From IMG/VR virus record IMGVR_UViG_3300047277_000013, positions 1-43,197 of that record: DNA of 43,197 nt; one strand, written 5' to 3'. The DNA comes from a virus. Shown here one piece after another: positions 1 to 6,167 of the stretch. The translations under genes were made by a program, and so were the position numbers. Under the pieces are notes generated by a model. The model saw nothing but the letters and a program-made list of their open reading frames with translations, did no database searches and was not told the origin of the DNA. Position 1 is the stretch's first letter, and every line of letters starts with the position of its first letter.

Positions 1-97
1 TTGCAACTTCTAATATGATTAGCATTTGTGATAAAGGGAGTTCCCCATCTAATTGCCTAAATTTATTTAGCAGTAATGTAACAGTCTTAAGTTCCAT
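1..97 (-). CDS. Winged-helix regulator, N-terminal fragment (duplicate of right-edge gene)
   Basis: This is the first 32 codons of the regulator that is complete at the right edge, running off the left edge because of the terminal overlap. The ATG lies at 95-97. It is not a second gene: once the overlap is collapsed there is one copy. The -10-like TATAAT on the minus strand (134-139) and the variable TAAT tract lie upstream of the start. Confidence 0.85.
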   Translation of the reverse strand, partial: MELKTVTLLLNKFRQLDGELPLSQMLIILEVA

Positions 98-186
98 TGC
101 TATTTATGTCCTATACGATTAATTAATAGTCCTATTATAAATGGTAAACAGCTTGTAGATATGAATACATTTATAATCTTCTGTAT
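1..186. repeat. Left copy of terminal overlap
   Basis: These 186 bases reappear at the right edge as 190 bases. The only difference is one extra 4-nt TAAT-type unit in the right copy, within a short ATTAATTAAT tract (here about 118-127). The repeat carries the start of the winged-helix regulator gene and its upstream region. It is either a direct terminal repeat, as in T7-like phages, or the overlap of a circular assembly. The gene order favours the second reading, because the repeat cuts through a gene and lies far from the end of the large terminase gene. Confidence 0.95.
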
Positions 187-256
187 TCGTCCAATAAAAG
201 TCAACCTGACTTACCAGTTCAATATAACATTCCCATCCAGTTATTTTTATATACAT
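119..256 (-). CDS. Hypothetical 45-aa protein
   Basis: An ATG-started frame of 45 codons, preceded by AAGGA 4 nt before the start. The product begins MYIKITGWECYIELVSQVDF and is rich in aromatic and beta-branched residues, with no recognisable domain or clear membrane segment. It lies between the early accessory genes and the winged-helix regulator, reads in the same direction and ends in the TAAT tract of the terminal overlap; the stop is kept in both versions of the tract. It could be a real small early gene or a chance frame. Confidence 0.35.
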   Translation of the reverse strand: MYIKITGWECYIELVSQVDFYWTNTEDYKCIHIYKLFTIYNRTIN

Positions 257-588
257 GGCTTCCTTGATAATTTACCATCATTGCACAGGTTGTCTAGTGG
301 CAACCTAACTGAAATGATGGGACAACGATAACATACTAAGTTACTAATTTTTCACTTATTTTAGGCTCTTCCATTTCTCTACCTGTAGACACCCTTCGCC
401 CCTCCCCCCCCCAACTTGTTGATTTGTAGGGGGGTTTGTCAAACTATACCTTGACTGTGGTGGCGTGAGTAGTACTAACAAATATTTTCGATCTGGATTA
501 GTATGTGGTGGATTACTCAAAATACACCCCAAAGTCCACCTCCCCTAGATTGTCGAGAGGGTGGACTTTAAGTTGGACTTTAGGCTGG
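257..588. other. Non-coding stretch with G-rich tract and hairpins
   Basis: No convincing gene. On the minus strand 392-412 reads as a G9 run followed by G4 and G3 runs, which fits a four-tract G-quadruplex pattern. The C9 run (404-412) can also pair with the G6 run at 429-434. A small hairpin (AGGTTG/CAACCT) lies at about 288-307. A terminator-like hairpin at 531-569 follows the repeat-protein gene. Confidence 0.5.
531..569 (-). terminator. Terminator-like hairpin after early operon
   Basis: A perfect 10-bp stem (AAAGTCCACC at 531-540, GGTGGACTTT at 560-569) starts about 20 nt after the stop of the repeat-protein gene. The U-rich tail is poor on the minus strand (GGGGTGTATTTT follows), so it may be an RNA-end stabiliser or a processing site instead of a classic intrinsic terminator. 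Confidence 0.45.
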
Positions 589-918
589 TTATCTATAGTT
601 GCCTAGATACGAACCATCAGGTGCTTGTAGTGGGTTACCACCGACATACGAACCATCTGGTGCTTGGTAAGGGTTGCCTCCAGTATATGAACCATCAGGT
701 GCTTGGTATATATTGTTACTACCACTACCACCGACATATGAACCATCAGGTGCTTGTAGGATAATGCCATTGTTAGAACCTACATATGAACCATCAGGTG
801 CTTGTAGTGGTGTTCCGTAGACGTATGAACCATCAGGTGCTTGGGTCATGCCTTGGGCGTTAGCAAGATATGAGGTGGTGAGAGCTAGTGCTAGTATTAG
901 TAATTTATTAGTTTTCAT
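589..918 (-). CDS. Secreted QAPDGSY-repeat protein
   Basis: 109 aa. Residues 1-21 form a typical Sec signal peptide (two lysines, then LLILALALTTSYLANA, probable cut before Q22). The mature part is almost entirely six copies of QAPDGSYVGG-like units separated by linkers of about 3-8 residues (NPL, NPY, GSNNIY and similar). The gene has AGGAG 7 nt before the ATG and is the last gene of the early accessory cluster, before a hairpin at 531-569. The product should be exported to the periplasm or beyond. Related APDG-repeat proteins occur in proteobacteria without a known role, so it may be a lysogenic conversion or cell-surface factor. The strong DNA-level repetition (units of about 40-50 bp) makes repeat-number change likely. 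Confidence 0.85.
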   Translation of the reverse strand: MKTNKLLILALALTTSYLANAQGMTQAPDGSYVYGTPLQAPDGSYVGSNNGIILQAPDGSYVGGSGSNNIYQAPDGSYTGGNPYQAPDGSYVGGNPLQAPDGSYLGNYR

Positions 919-928
919 ATTAATACTC

Positions 929-1195
929 CTAATGTATATATTCTAATTTAATTAATTCGACTTCATATTGTGCATTTTTAACCATCAATTCAAACTTAAT
1001 AAGCGCACTATCTAAGCTTTTAAACGTGCCGTTACTGCAAAACGTGCTTTTAGTGGTTTCATGAACACCATAACTTATCCCATTAGCATAGGGTTTTAAG
1101 AGTCTTATTAAATTGACATGAGAACCATCGCTAAAATTAGCACATGCGATTAGTGGGCTTCTAAAAAATCTGTTTGGTAATATTAAGTAGCTCAT
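929..1195 (-). CDS. Hypothetical 88-aa protein
   Basis: The start was placed at the internal ATG at 1195 (MSYLILPNRFF) because GGAG lies 9 nt upstream and the preceding gene stops 4 nt before it; the frame also opens further upstream, to 1249, inside that neighbour. No known domain is seen. The product is soluble-looking with a mixed alpha/beta composition and the central segment SDGSHVNLIRLLKPYANG. It belongs to the tightly packed early accessory cluster between the 51-aa gene and the secreted repeat protein. Confidence 0.65.
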   Translation of the reverse strand: MSYLILPNRFFRSPLIACANFSDGSHVNLIRLLKPYANGISYGVHETTKSTFCSNGTFKSLDSALIKFELMVKNAQYEVELIKLEYIH

Positions 1196-1199
1196 GTTA

Positions 1200-1355
1200 T
1201 TAACTCCAGTTGTAATTTTCGTTGTAATAAGATTCTTCAAGATCACCACCTAGACTCTGGTAGATATCCAAAGTTTGACTTGGTGAGAGCTGGTTTATCT
1301 CTTCCTCTGATAGGACATAAAAAGGGTTAGCGGTGGATAGTGGTTGTATATACAT
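1200..1355 (-). CDS. Hypothetical 51-aa acidic protein
   Basis: Begins MYIQPLSTANPFYVLSEEEI and ends in a tyrosine/asparagine-rich acidic tail (EESYYNENYNWS). It is acidic, has no membrane segment and lies 4 nt upstream of the next gene, which suggests coupled translation. The sequence just before the ATG (GGACACAACCAA) resembles the leader element seen before other genes of this cluster. Function unknown; small acidic early proteins of T7-like phages often act on host enzymes, but that is only an analogy. Confidence 0.6.
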   Translation of the reverse strand: MYIQPLSTANPFYVLSEEEINQLSPSQTLDIYQSLGGDLEESYYNENYNWS

Positions 1356-1389
1356 TTGGTTGTGTCCTATGGTGGCGAGCGGTTAATAA

Positions 1390-1575
1390 TTAATAGTTAA
1401 AATTGAAGAAAACTGGTGTTTCAGGTTTTAAAAACAGTTCAAAACAGTGGTCATCCATGGCTATACATGACCACTTTTTTAATGTCCTGCTGTAGTGTCC
1501 TTTTACATAGACTTTTCTCGAAGTCTCACTACGTTTAAAATAGTTTCCTCTGGGTAGTTCTTTAAGTGTTTTCAT
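1390..1575 (-). CDS. Conserved phage protein, 61 aa (KGHYxRxxKKxxC type)
   Basis: The start was placed at the ATG at 1575 (MKTLKELPRGNYFKRS), which has AAGGA 8 nt upstream; the frame extends to 1641 without a ribosome site. The pattern is a short LKELPxG opening, a VYVKGHYSR strand, KKWSC, an acidic DDH, then a Phe-rich end. It matches a small-protein type I recall from podoviruses of aquatic bacteria, where its role is unknown. It lies directly downstream of ardA and is preceded by the shared leader element ACTATAACCAACC. Confidence 0.65.
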   Translation of the reverse strand: MKTLKELPRGNYFKRSETSRKVYVKGHYSRTLKKWSCIAMDDHCFELFLKPETPVFFNFNY

Positions 1576-1586
1576 TTTGTTTCCTT

Positions 1587-1599
1587 GGTTGGTTATAGT
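1587..1599 (-). promoter_or_regulatory. Leader element ACTATAACCAACC
   Basis: This 13-nt minus-strand element precedes the 61-aa gene. Near-identical copies precede other early genes: 2912-2924 (same 13 nt), 2632-2643 (ACTATAACAACC) and 2272-2282 (ACTATACAACC, directly before ardA). TATAAC could be a -10 hexamer, or the element could be a translation or antitermination signal. The repeated position 5-20 nt before start codons points to a shared regulatory role. Confidence 0.45.
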
Positions 1600-1662
1600 C
1601 AAAATACTTGCATATGACCACCACCATGAGGCGATAGTCATAAACCTATACTCTGCTATTGG

Positions 1663-2271
1663 TTACCAGTTGTTACTGAAGTAATGGCCTCCAGCTTCGT
1701 CATAATCAAGCATGATTTCCCTTGAGGCTTGTTCCCAGTCAATACAACTCTGAGGCCATACATTAGATTCCTCAAAACCACAATCAGTGGCTAGTTGATA
1801 AGCAAAGTCTTTATCATTTTCATACCAGCCACTATAGGCATCTTCTAGTTTGTCCAGTGGTATGTCTAAAGATAAACCAGCGTCAACTGCATCTTGTTCC
1901 ATATGACTATTTATAATGAAATCAATATATTCGTATATCTCATCGACATTGCCTGATTCACTATATAAAGACTTTGGAAAACCCTCGAAGTCTTGGAACA
2001 TAAACTCTGGGTCAACCTCATCACTGTGAAGCTCTTTACAAGCTGTGTAAAAGTCTTCTGAATCGACATAATCATCAAGGTCAAGCCATGCACCTTGAAT
2101 TGAACCATTGTTATACTTTGCGTAAGTACCGACATATAAACGGGGAGTGCTAACTAGTTTCTGAGGTTCTAACCCTAATAACAATGAAGTTTCTAAGGCT
2201 AGTTGTGCGTGGATAGCTTCTATTTCAGTTTTAGTTGCTACCAGTGTTGATTCATATTTGTTAGTGTTCAT
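1663..2271 (-). CDS. ardA: ArdA-family antirestriction protein
   Basis: 202 aa. The central part (about residues 42-135) has the ArdA pattern: TPRLYVGTYAKYNNGSIQG followed by WLDL, an acidic YVDSEDFY helix, and FMFQDFEGFP. ArdA proteins are elongated acidic DNA mimics that bind type I restriction-modification enzymes and protect incoming DNA. The protein is strongly acidic throughout, as expected for a DNA mimic. T7 carries the unrelated mimic Ocr (gene 0.3) as its first gene; here ArdA lies in the corresponding early position if the map is joined across the contig ends. About 45 N-terminal residues precede the core and may be specific to this phage. Confidence 0.9.
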   Translation of the reverse strand: MNTNKYESTLVATKTEIEAIHAQLALETSLLLGLEPQKLVSTPRLYVGTYAKYNNGSIQGAWLDLDDYVDSEDFYTACKELHSDEVDPEFMFQDFEGFPKSLYSESGNVDEIYEYIDFIINSHMEQDAVDAGLSLDIPLDKLEDAYSGWYENDKDFAYQLATDCGFEESNVWPQSCIDWEQASREIMLDYDEAGGHYFSNNW

Positions 2272-2358
2272 GGTTGTATAGTCCTATGATTAAGGTAATT
2301 AAATAAATATTGTTAATGGTTGTCTTGATGCAACTATTAATTCGCCAAGAATGGCTGG

Positions 2359-2469
2359 TTAAGTTAAAAGGGTTGCAAGTATGCCGACAACCATCACTAG
2401 TAATGTATAGGTGATCTGGTGGTTGGTCATTGGGTTGTAAGTAGGTGGGACTGGTTTATAGTCTCTCAT
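2359..2469 (-). CDS. Small membrane protein, 36 aa
   Basis: MRDYKPVPPTYNPMTNHQ followed by a hydrophobic helix (ITYTLLVMVVGILATLLT) to the C-terminus, so a single-span membrane peptide with its N-terminus probably in the cytoplasm. Its ATG overlaps the TGA of the 50-aa gene upstream (ATGA), a strong sign of coupled translation and of a real gene. Function unknown. Confidence 0.6.
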   Translation of the reverse strand: MRDYKPVPPTYNPMTNHQITYTLLVMVVGILATLLT

Positions 2470-2618
2470 GAGTACATTGCCTTCATTTTCATTAGTTGTG
2501 CTTTGATCTCAAGACATTCATTGTAAGTGCCTGTATATATGATCTTGTATGAATTACGCTGATCATTACCTTTACAAACTATTACGTTATTGTGTGCATT
2601 CTTTTGTGCTGTGTACAT
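2466..2618 (-). CDS. Hypothetical 50-aa protein
   Basis: MYTAQKNAHNNVIVCKGNDQ, then a segment SYKIIYTGTYNECLEIKAQL and a Met/Lys tail. A compact basic protein with a probable beta-alpha core. It is preceded by AAGAGG and a copy of the ACTATAAC(C)AACC leader element, and its stop overlaps the start of the membrane peptide gene. The layout resembles that of the 64-aa gene upstream, including the segment of type Y-x-x-T-x-N-E-x, so the two may be distantly related. Confidence 0.6.
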   Translation of the reverse strand: MYTAQKNAHNNVIVCKGNDQRNSYKIIYTGTYNECLEIKAQLMKMKAMYS

Positions 2619-2702
2619 GGTGTAACCTCTTAGGTTGTTATAGTTAAAATTTACTAGTTAACCAGCTAATTAATAACTGGTTAAGTGGTAGACTTTATGT
2701 GA

Positions 2703-2897
2703 TTACCACGCTAATTCTTGTGATATACCAACCAGATTCAATTGACCTTTAAAATCACCTCTCTCAGCTCTGTATTTAGCATCTTGCATAAATGCAAACC
2801 CTTGTGCCTCGTTTAGTGTTTCCGCTGTGTAATTCTTAATTACTTCAAGACCTGTAACATGGTTGTAGTAGACTGCTTCGTATGTATGTAAAGTCAT
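2703..2897 (-). CDS. Hypothetical 64-aa protein
   Basis: MTLHTYEAVYYNHVTGLEVI, then a helix around TLNEAQGFAFMQDAKYRAER. A small soluble protein with no known domain. It is the first gene after the 1.4-kb non-coding region, preceded by AAGAGG, the leader element (2912-2924) and a long hairpin (2931-2977). Its place makes it the leader gene of the early accessory operon. Confidence 0.65.
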   Translation of the reverse strand: MTLHTYEAVYYNHVTGLEVIKNYTAETLNEAQGFAFMQDAKYRAERGDFKGQLNLVGISQELAW

Positions 2898-2930
2898 TGT
2901 GTAGCCTCTTATGGTTGGTTATAGTTGTTA

Positions 2931-2977
2931 TTGATATTATTAAGCCACCTCTATTTGAAGAGACTTAATAATATTGA
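2931..2977 (-). promoter_or_regulatory. Strong hairpin in early leader
   Basis: Arms ATATTATTAAG (2934-2944) and CTTAATAATAT (2964-2974) form a perfect 11-bp stem, extended outward by wobble pairs and partly inward (CCTCT/AGAG). It lies in the leader of the first early gene. T7 early transcripts carry RNase III hairpins between genes, so RNA processing or end protection is a reasonable guess. Confidence 0.55.
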
Positions 2978-2989
2978 TTGATGCCTTGG

Positions 2990-3020
2990 TGTATAGTCAC
3001 CAGCCTTATAAAGGTATCAA
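2990..3020 (-). promoter_or_regulatory. Possible host sigma70 promoter for early operon
   Basis: On the minus strand TTGATA (3015-3020) is followed after 18 nt by CTATAC (2991-2996). It is the best -35/-10 pair noticed just upstream of the early genes, but the hexamers are imperfect and it was found by eye. Confidence 0.3.
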
Positions 3021-3280
3021 TCAGAACCGAGTTGTTAAGGAGCAGTAAGCCAGATGGCTTGATTAGTACTATCCTCTTGTTATTACCTTAAGGCAACTAA
3101 TAAAAAAACAAATAGATAAATTAATTTGGCAATCTTAAGGTTATCAATGAGTTATAAAGATAATTATTTATCATTACTTAGGCAATGACTGCGGTTACTG
3201 CTGGTTTATCTGGTGGTTTGTATATAGATAGGTAATTATTGTCTTCAGGATATCTTTTAATAAGAGGGTAGGTTGTTAAA

Positions 3281-3408
3281 GGTTATCTTAGGGTTATCTT
3301 AGGGTATTACTCATTGTATCTCTATATGATACTAATGGTTGTCTTGTGGTGGTCATTAGGTTGTCAATGAGTACTAATAGGTTATCTTAAGGTTATCAAT
3401 AGGTTATC
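3281..3408 (+). repeat. Helically phased GGTTATC iterons
   Basis: GGTTATC occurs at 3281, 3292, 3380, 3391 and 3402, with the variant GGTTGTC at 3337 and 3359. Neighbouring copies are 11 nt apart and most other gaps are close to multiples of 11 (22, 21, 45), so all copies face the same side of the helix. A further copy is at 3139. This is the pattern of an initiator or architectural protein binding array. Confidence 0.65.
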
Positions 3409-3471
3409 TAAGGTAGTAGCGTATCGAAACTAAAAAAAAACAAATTGATGAATGAGTTTTGGAGGCTTATT

Positions 3472-3491
3472 GCTAATGAGAATGATTATCA
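3472..3491. promoter_or_regulatory. Fur-box-like palindrome
   Basis: TGAGAAT-G-ATTATCA (3477-3491) matches 14 of 15 positions of the 7-1-7 Fur consensus TGATAAT-N-ATTATCA, and 3472-3490 matches 16 of 19 positions of the classic E. coli Fur box. It lies inside the non-coding repeat region with no gene start nearby, so it may be a palindrome of another protein. Confidence 0.35.
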
Positions 3492-3865
3492 TTTAGAATA
3501 CAACAGGTTATCCACCAGATACCACCAGCTAACCATTGAAAGAGATATATAATCCCTCGGTCTACCTTATGAATCAATAGGTTACCGCATGATGTACCTA
3601 CTTTGTACCACCTGACAACCTAGGATTTCCTTTAAGATATTCCAGCGGTCAAGCCGAGGAGGGCATAGGGGGAGTTTCAGCCACCGTCCCCACGATATAG
3701 GCTCACATATTTTTATTTCTAAATTATTTCCCACCCTAAGAAGACCTGTGGATAACCACAAGTCAACTAGTAGTGAAGCCTCCAGACAACCAAGGGACAC
3801 CCTCAGTTCCATCTAGGATTGAACAGGTAACTATAGGATCACCTCCTGATAACCATAGGTTTACT

Positions 3866-3940
3866 TTAGCATTTACCTTTACCATTAGACATAGGTGTCT
3901 TACTGTCCTTCTTCTTCTTCTTGTTCTGTTCCTTAGCCAT
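3866..3940 (-). CDS. Tiny lysine-rich peptide, 24 aa
   Basis: MAKEQNKKKKKDSKTPMSNG plus four residues: a highly basic peptide, preceded by AGGAAA 8 nt before the ATG. It would be the first open frame after the phage promoter that follows the large terminase. T7-like phages often have small genes after gene 19. The polylysine run (GAAGAAGAAG at DNA level) could also be chance in a purine-rich stretch. Confidence 0.4.
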   Translation of the reverse strand: MAKEQNKKKKKDSKTPMSNGKGKC

Positions 3941-3980
3941 GATTATTATTTCCTATATATAGTTATTGTCGATTGTTATA

Positions 3981-4047
3981 CCTAAGGTTATCCACATGTA
4001 TAAACTATAGGATTACCTATACACTACCTCATGTGGATTACCTTAGG
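3981..4047. repeat. 18-bp inverted repeat with nested hairpin and DnaA-box-like arms
   Basis: CCTAAGGTTATCCACATG (3981-3998) is inverted at 4030-4047 with 17 of 18 positions kept. Between them ATAGG-ATTA-CCTAT forms an inner hairpin. Each arm contains a DnaA box or near-box: TTATCCACA at 3988-3996 and TAATCCACA (minus strand) at 4032-4040. The 16-nt segment just inside the left arm is also repeated with one change at 3830-3845. A cruciform or a dimeric protein site is likely. Confidence 0.65.
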
Positions 4048-4330
4048 TCTATCTTTATTGTTTATTCTTAATGGTAATAGTACTATGGTCTCAACCACTA
4101 GATACCTTAGGTTAACCTTAAGTATCCTTAGTTGTCTTGTATCACCTATATCACAGAGGAAAACTACAGCTACCCCCCTACCCCCCAAAGGTTACCCCAT
4201 TGGTTAGTAGAAGAATATACTATGTAGATTATCCTTTGTGATGATGTTCATCACTCTAGGTCTCACAGCCAGAGATTGCTCTCAACCTAAAGTGCTATAG
4301 TCAGCAATTAGATTCCCCCCAGTCATATAT
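4048..4330. other. Non-coding stretch after late promoter
   Basis: No gene. The minus strand carries G6 runs at 4170-4187 (G6-TA-G6) and 4314-4319, plus the palindrome TTAGGTTAACCT around 4109-4120. It would be the transcribed leader of the promoter at 4331-4360. Confidence 0.45.
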
Positions 4331-4360
4331 CTCTATATTTCCAATTGGGCAACCAATACT
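4331..4360 (-). promoter_or_regulatory. Phage RNA polymerase promoter P4
   Basis: Minus strand AGTATTGGTTGCCCAATT followed by GGAAATATAGAG. It shares 17 of the first 18 bases with P3 and the core GTTGCCCAAT with P1 and P2. The predicted start is the G at 4342. It lies just after the large terminase stop, like T7 phi-OR, and would transcribe the non-coding region and the early accessory genes. Confidence 0.8.
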
Positions 4361-4400
4361 CTAGGTACTGGTTTACCTGCTGTTAACTAGCGAGTGCTTC

Positions 4401-6101
4401 CTAGCGGATACAACCTTCACTACTGTTTAACCATGAGTCTTTCCTAGGTTTGTTATTACCTGTATTGAGTATCCCATTCATGAATCCTTTGAGTTCTTTA
4501 TCTATAGCTAGATTCTTTAGTTCCTTAGCTGCCTTGTTATTATCCCTCCCCATTGACTCTACCCAATAAGCCACAGCAATAGCTAAAGCATCAAGTCTAT
4601 CATCATGGACAATAGCTCCTCTGTCTCTAGTTAATCGAGTGAGTTGATAGAATAGTGAGTACTTAATATCAGGTGCAGTATCAAAGTCCTTCTGGATAAC
4701 CCTTTGGTCAACAATAAGTCTATGACCTGTCATCACAGGTTCTAAGGTATCTATGATCCTAGCTTCTTTCTGAGTACTATGTCGAACCTCTTCTACAGTA
4801 CAGGGGTATATCCTAGCTAAGATAGGTTTCAATAGTGATGTAAACATACCATCCCCAAAGTTTGCTTCTATTATGATGTACTTAACCTTATTTCTCTTAG
4901 CGACATGAGCAAGTCCTTCTAAGGTTTCCACTTCATAACCACCAGTCAGACCACCAGCCTCCGTGAGAAACAAGTTACCAGCTAATGCCTTGACTACAGC
5001 AAAGCCAGTTTCATCTTTACCTCTACCACTAGGGTCAATACTCATAACACAACCTGTGTAGTCGTGCATCTCAGGTGAGTGCCACATGGGTCTATAGAAT
5101 CTATCACCAGTTAGAGCTACATTAGGTACATCATTAATGCAAAGCTCAGGGCTTGTAGCCCACGCTATCTTGGCATGAGCCATGTTAGGGTTAAGGTTCT
5201 GTATAATGAGGTCACCGACCTTCAGAGGATACCTATTTGAGTCACTTAGAGCTGTATCCAACATGAACTGTAGAGCAAAACCTGCTTTACCATAGGAAGC
5301 CCTACGTTCCATCAAGTCTTCACTATCAAATCTCTTAGGGTCTGTAGGTTCACCCACTAACTTAGGGTCATCCTCAAGAGCCTTGGTTATCATAGGAGCT
5401 AATCTACCTTGATATTTAATTATCTGGTCTAGCTCAGGGTATAAAGCTGTCCATATCCTTACATCATAACCACGTTCAGGTAGTTGGTTGTAGAGAGACA
5501 TCTCAGTCTGAGGTGTTCCAAGGTATATGATCCTAGCTGAGGCTAAGGGCTTGATTATACTATCAAACTCCTTAACGCTCTCAGATAACTTGTCTCGCAT
5601 CATCTGTGTTAGAGAGTTGTTTGGTACTTCAGTATCATCAGCAATAATGATGTCAGCCCTAGACCCTGTGATCTGACCTGTGATACCTACTGACTTAACT
5701 GAAGGACTGTGATCTGGTGTACTATCACCTACATCAAAGGACAGCATAGAGTCTCTCTGACCCTCTCTAGCCTTTAAGTGTTGTAAGATAGGTACTTCAT
5801 TAATTAACTTCTTAACAAAGCTAGAGAAAGCATCAGCTCTCTCTTTAGACGCTGAGACAACCAGTACTTTCTTCTGGGGGTCATTAAGTAATATCCAGCA
5901 GACAAAGGCTGAAGTGATCCATGATTTACCTACACCTCGGAATGCTTCTATAACACATCTCTTAGCCCCATGTTGGAGGTAGAGGCACATGTCGTATTGA
6001 ACTGGTGTAGGGTCAGGTAGGTTGAGGTGCTTCCATATTACATAAACGAATACTCGGAAGTCAGTTAGAACTGTCTCATTCTTTTTTATAGGTGTTGTCA
6101 T
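4401..6101 (-). CDS. Terminase large subunit (T7 gp19-like)
   Basis: 566 aa packaging motor ATPase and nuclease. The N-terminal ATPase domain has Walker A FRGVGKSW (about residues 54-61) and Walker B IIIADDTEV (about 150-158). The C-terminal RNase H-type nuclease domain has its metal-binding acids in SIDPSGRGKDETGF, IIEANFGDGM and DDRLDALAIAVAYW. The length is close to T7 gp19 (586 aa). It works with the small subunit encoded upstream, from which it is separated by an intrinsic terminator, so it must be read through that terminator or be expressed at lower level. It is the last structural or packaging gene before the non-coding region. Confidence 0.95.
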   Translation of the reverse strand: MTTPIKKNETVLTDFRVFVYVIWKHLNLPDPTPVQYDMCLYLQHGAKRCVIEAFRGVGKSWITSAFVCWILLNDPQKKVLVVSASKERADAFSSFVKKLINEVPILQHLKAREGQRDSMLSFDVGDSTPDHSPSVKSVGITGQITGSRADIIIADDTEVPNNSLTQMMRDKLSESVKEFDSIIKPLASARIIYLGTPQTEMSLYNQLPERGYDVRIWTALYPELDQIIKYQGRLAPMITKALEDDPKLVGEPTDPKRFDSEDLMERRASYGKAGFALQFMLDTALSDSNRYPLKVGDLIIQNLNPNMAHAKIAWATSPELCINDVPNVALTGDRFYRPMWHSPEMHDYTGCVMSIDPSGRGKDETGFAVVKALAGNLFLTEAGGLTGGYEVETLEGLAHVAKRNKVKYIIIEANFGDGMFTSLLKPILARIYPCTVEEVRHSTQKEARIIDTLEPVMTGHRLIVDQRVIQKDFDTAPDIKYSLFYQLTRLTRDRGAIVHDDRLDALAIAVAYWVESMGRDNNKAAKELKNLAIDKELKGFMNGILNTGNNKPRKDSWLNSSEGCIR

Positions 6102-6167
6102 ATGTCTCCTTGACGGATATCATTATCTAATTTAAGGTGTGCTGATAAGCACAGAGTGCCTGAGGAT

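Larger units (their letters stand above)
3021..3865. other. Long non-coding region with repeats (origin or end candidate)
   Basis: No convincing gene on either strand; the longer open frames here have no ribosome site and odd composition. The stretch holds an AT-rich part (3080-3180), the phased GGTTATC array (3281-3408), a Fur-box-like site (3472-3491), an inverted DnaA box TGTGGATAA (3747-3755) and a near DnaA box TTATCCACC (3508-3516). Together with the palindrome at 3981-4047 this is the best candidate for a replication origin, a packaging or terminal region, or both. Confidence 0.5.

Noticed and set aside
561-764. Plus-strand frame with repeats (HMNHQVLG type)
   Set aside because: It is the antisense of the QAPDGSY repeat gene; the regularity comes from the DNA repeats of that gene.
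589-918. CRISPR array or other non-coding repeat
   Set aside because: The repeats are in frame, encode a regular peptide after a signal sequence, and vary mainly at third positions and linkers.
3182-3196. 15-nt GCAATGACTGCGGTT also found at 41474-41488
   Set aside because: A single 15-nt match pair is about what chance allows in a genome of this size; no shared context.
3582-3812. Open frame of 76 codons on the minus strand
   Set aside because: No ribosome site, odd composition (Leu/Trp/Cys/Pro mix) and it lies within the repeat-rich non-coding region; likely chance.
3773-3985. Open frame of 70 codons on the plus strand with a hydrophobic end
   Set aside because: Opposite to all genes, no ribosome site, and it covers the antisense of the lysine-rich 24-aa frame; the Leu run is the complement of its AAG codons.
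3830-4018. ACTATAGG strings resembling the T7 consensus promoter end
   Set aside because: Only the last 8 bases match, on the strand opposite to the genes, and this phage has its own promoter motif.
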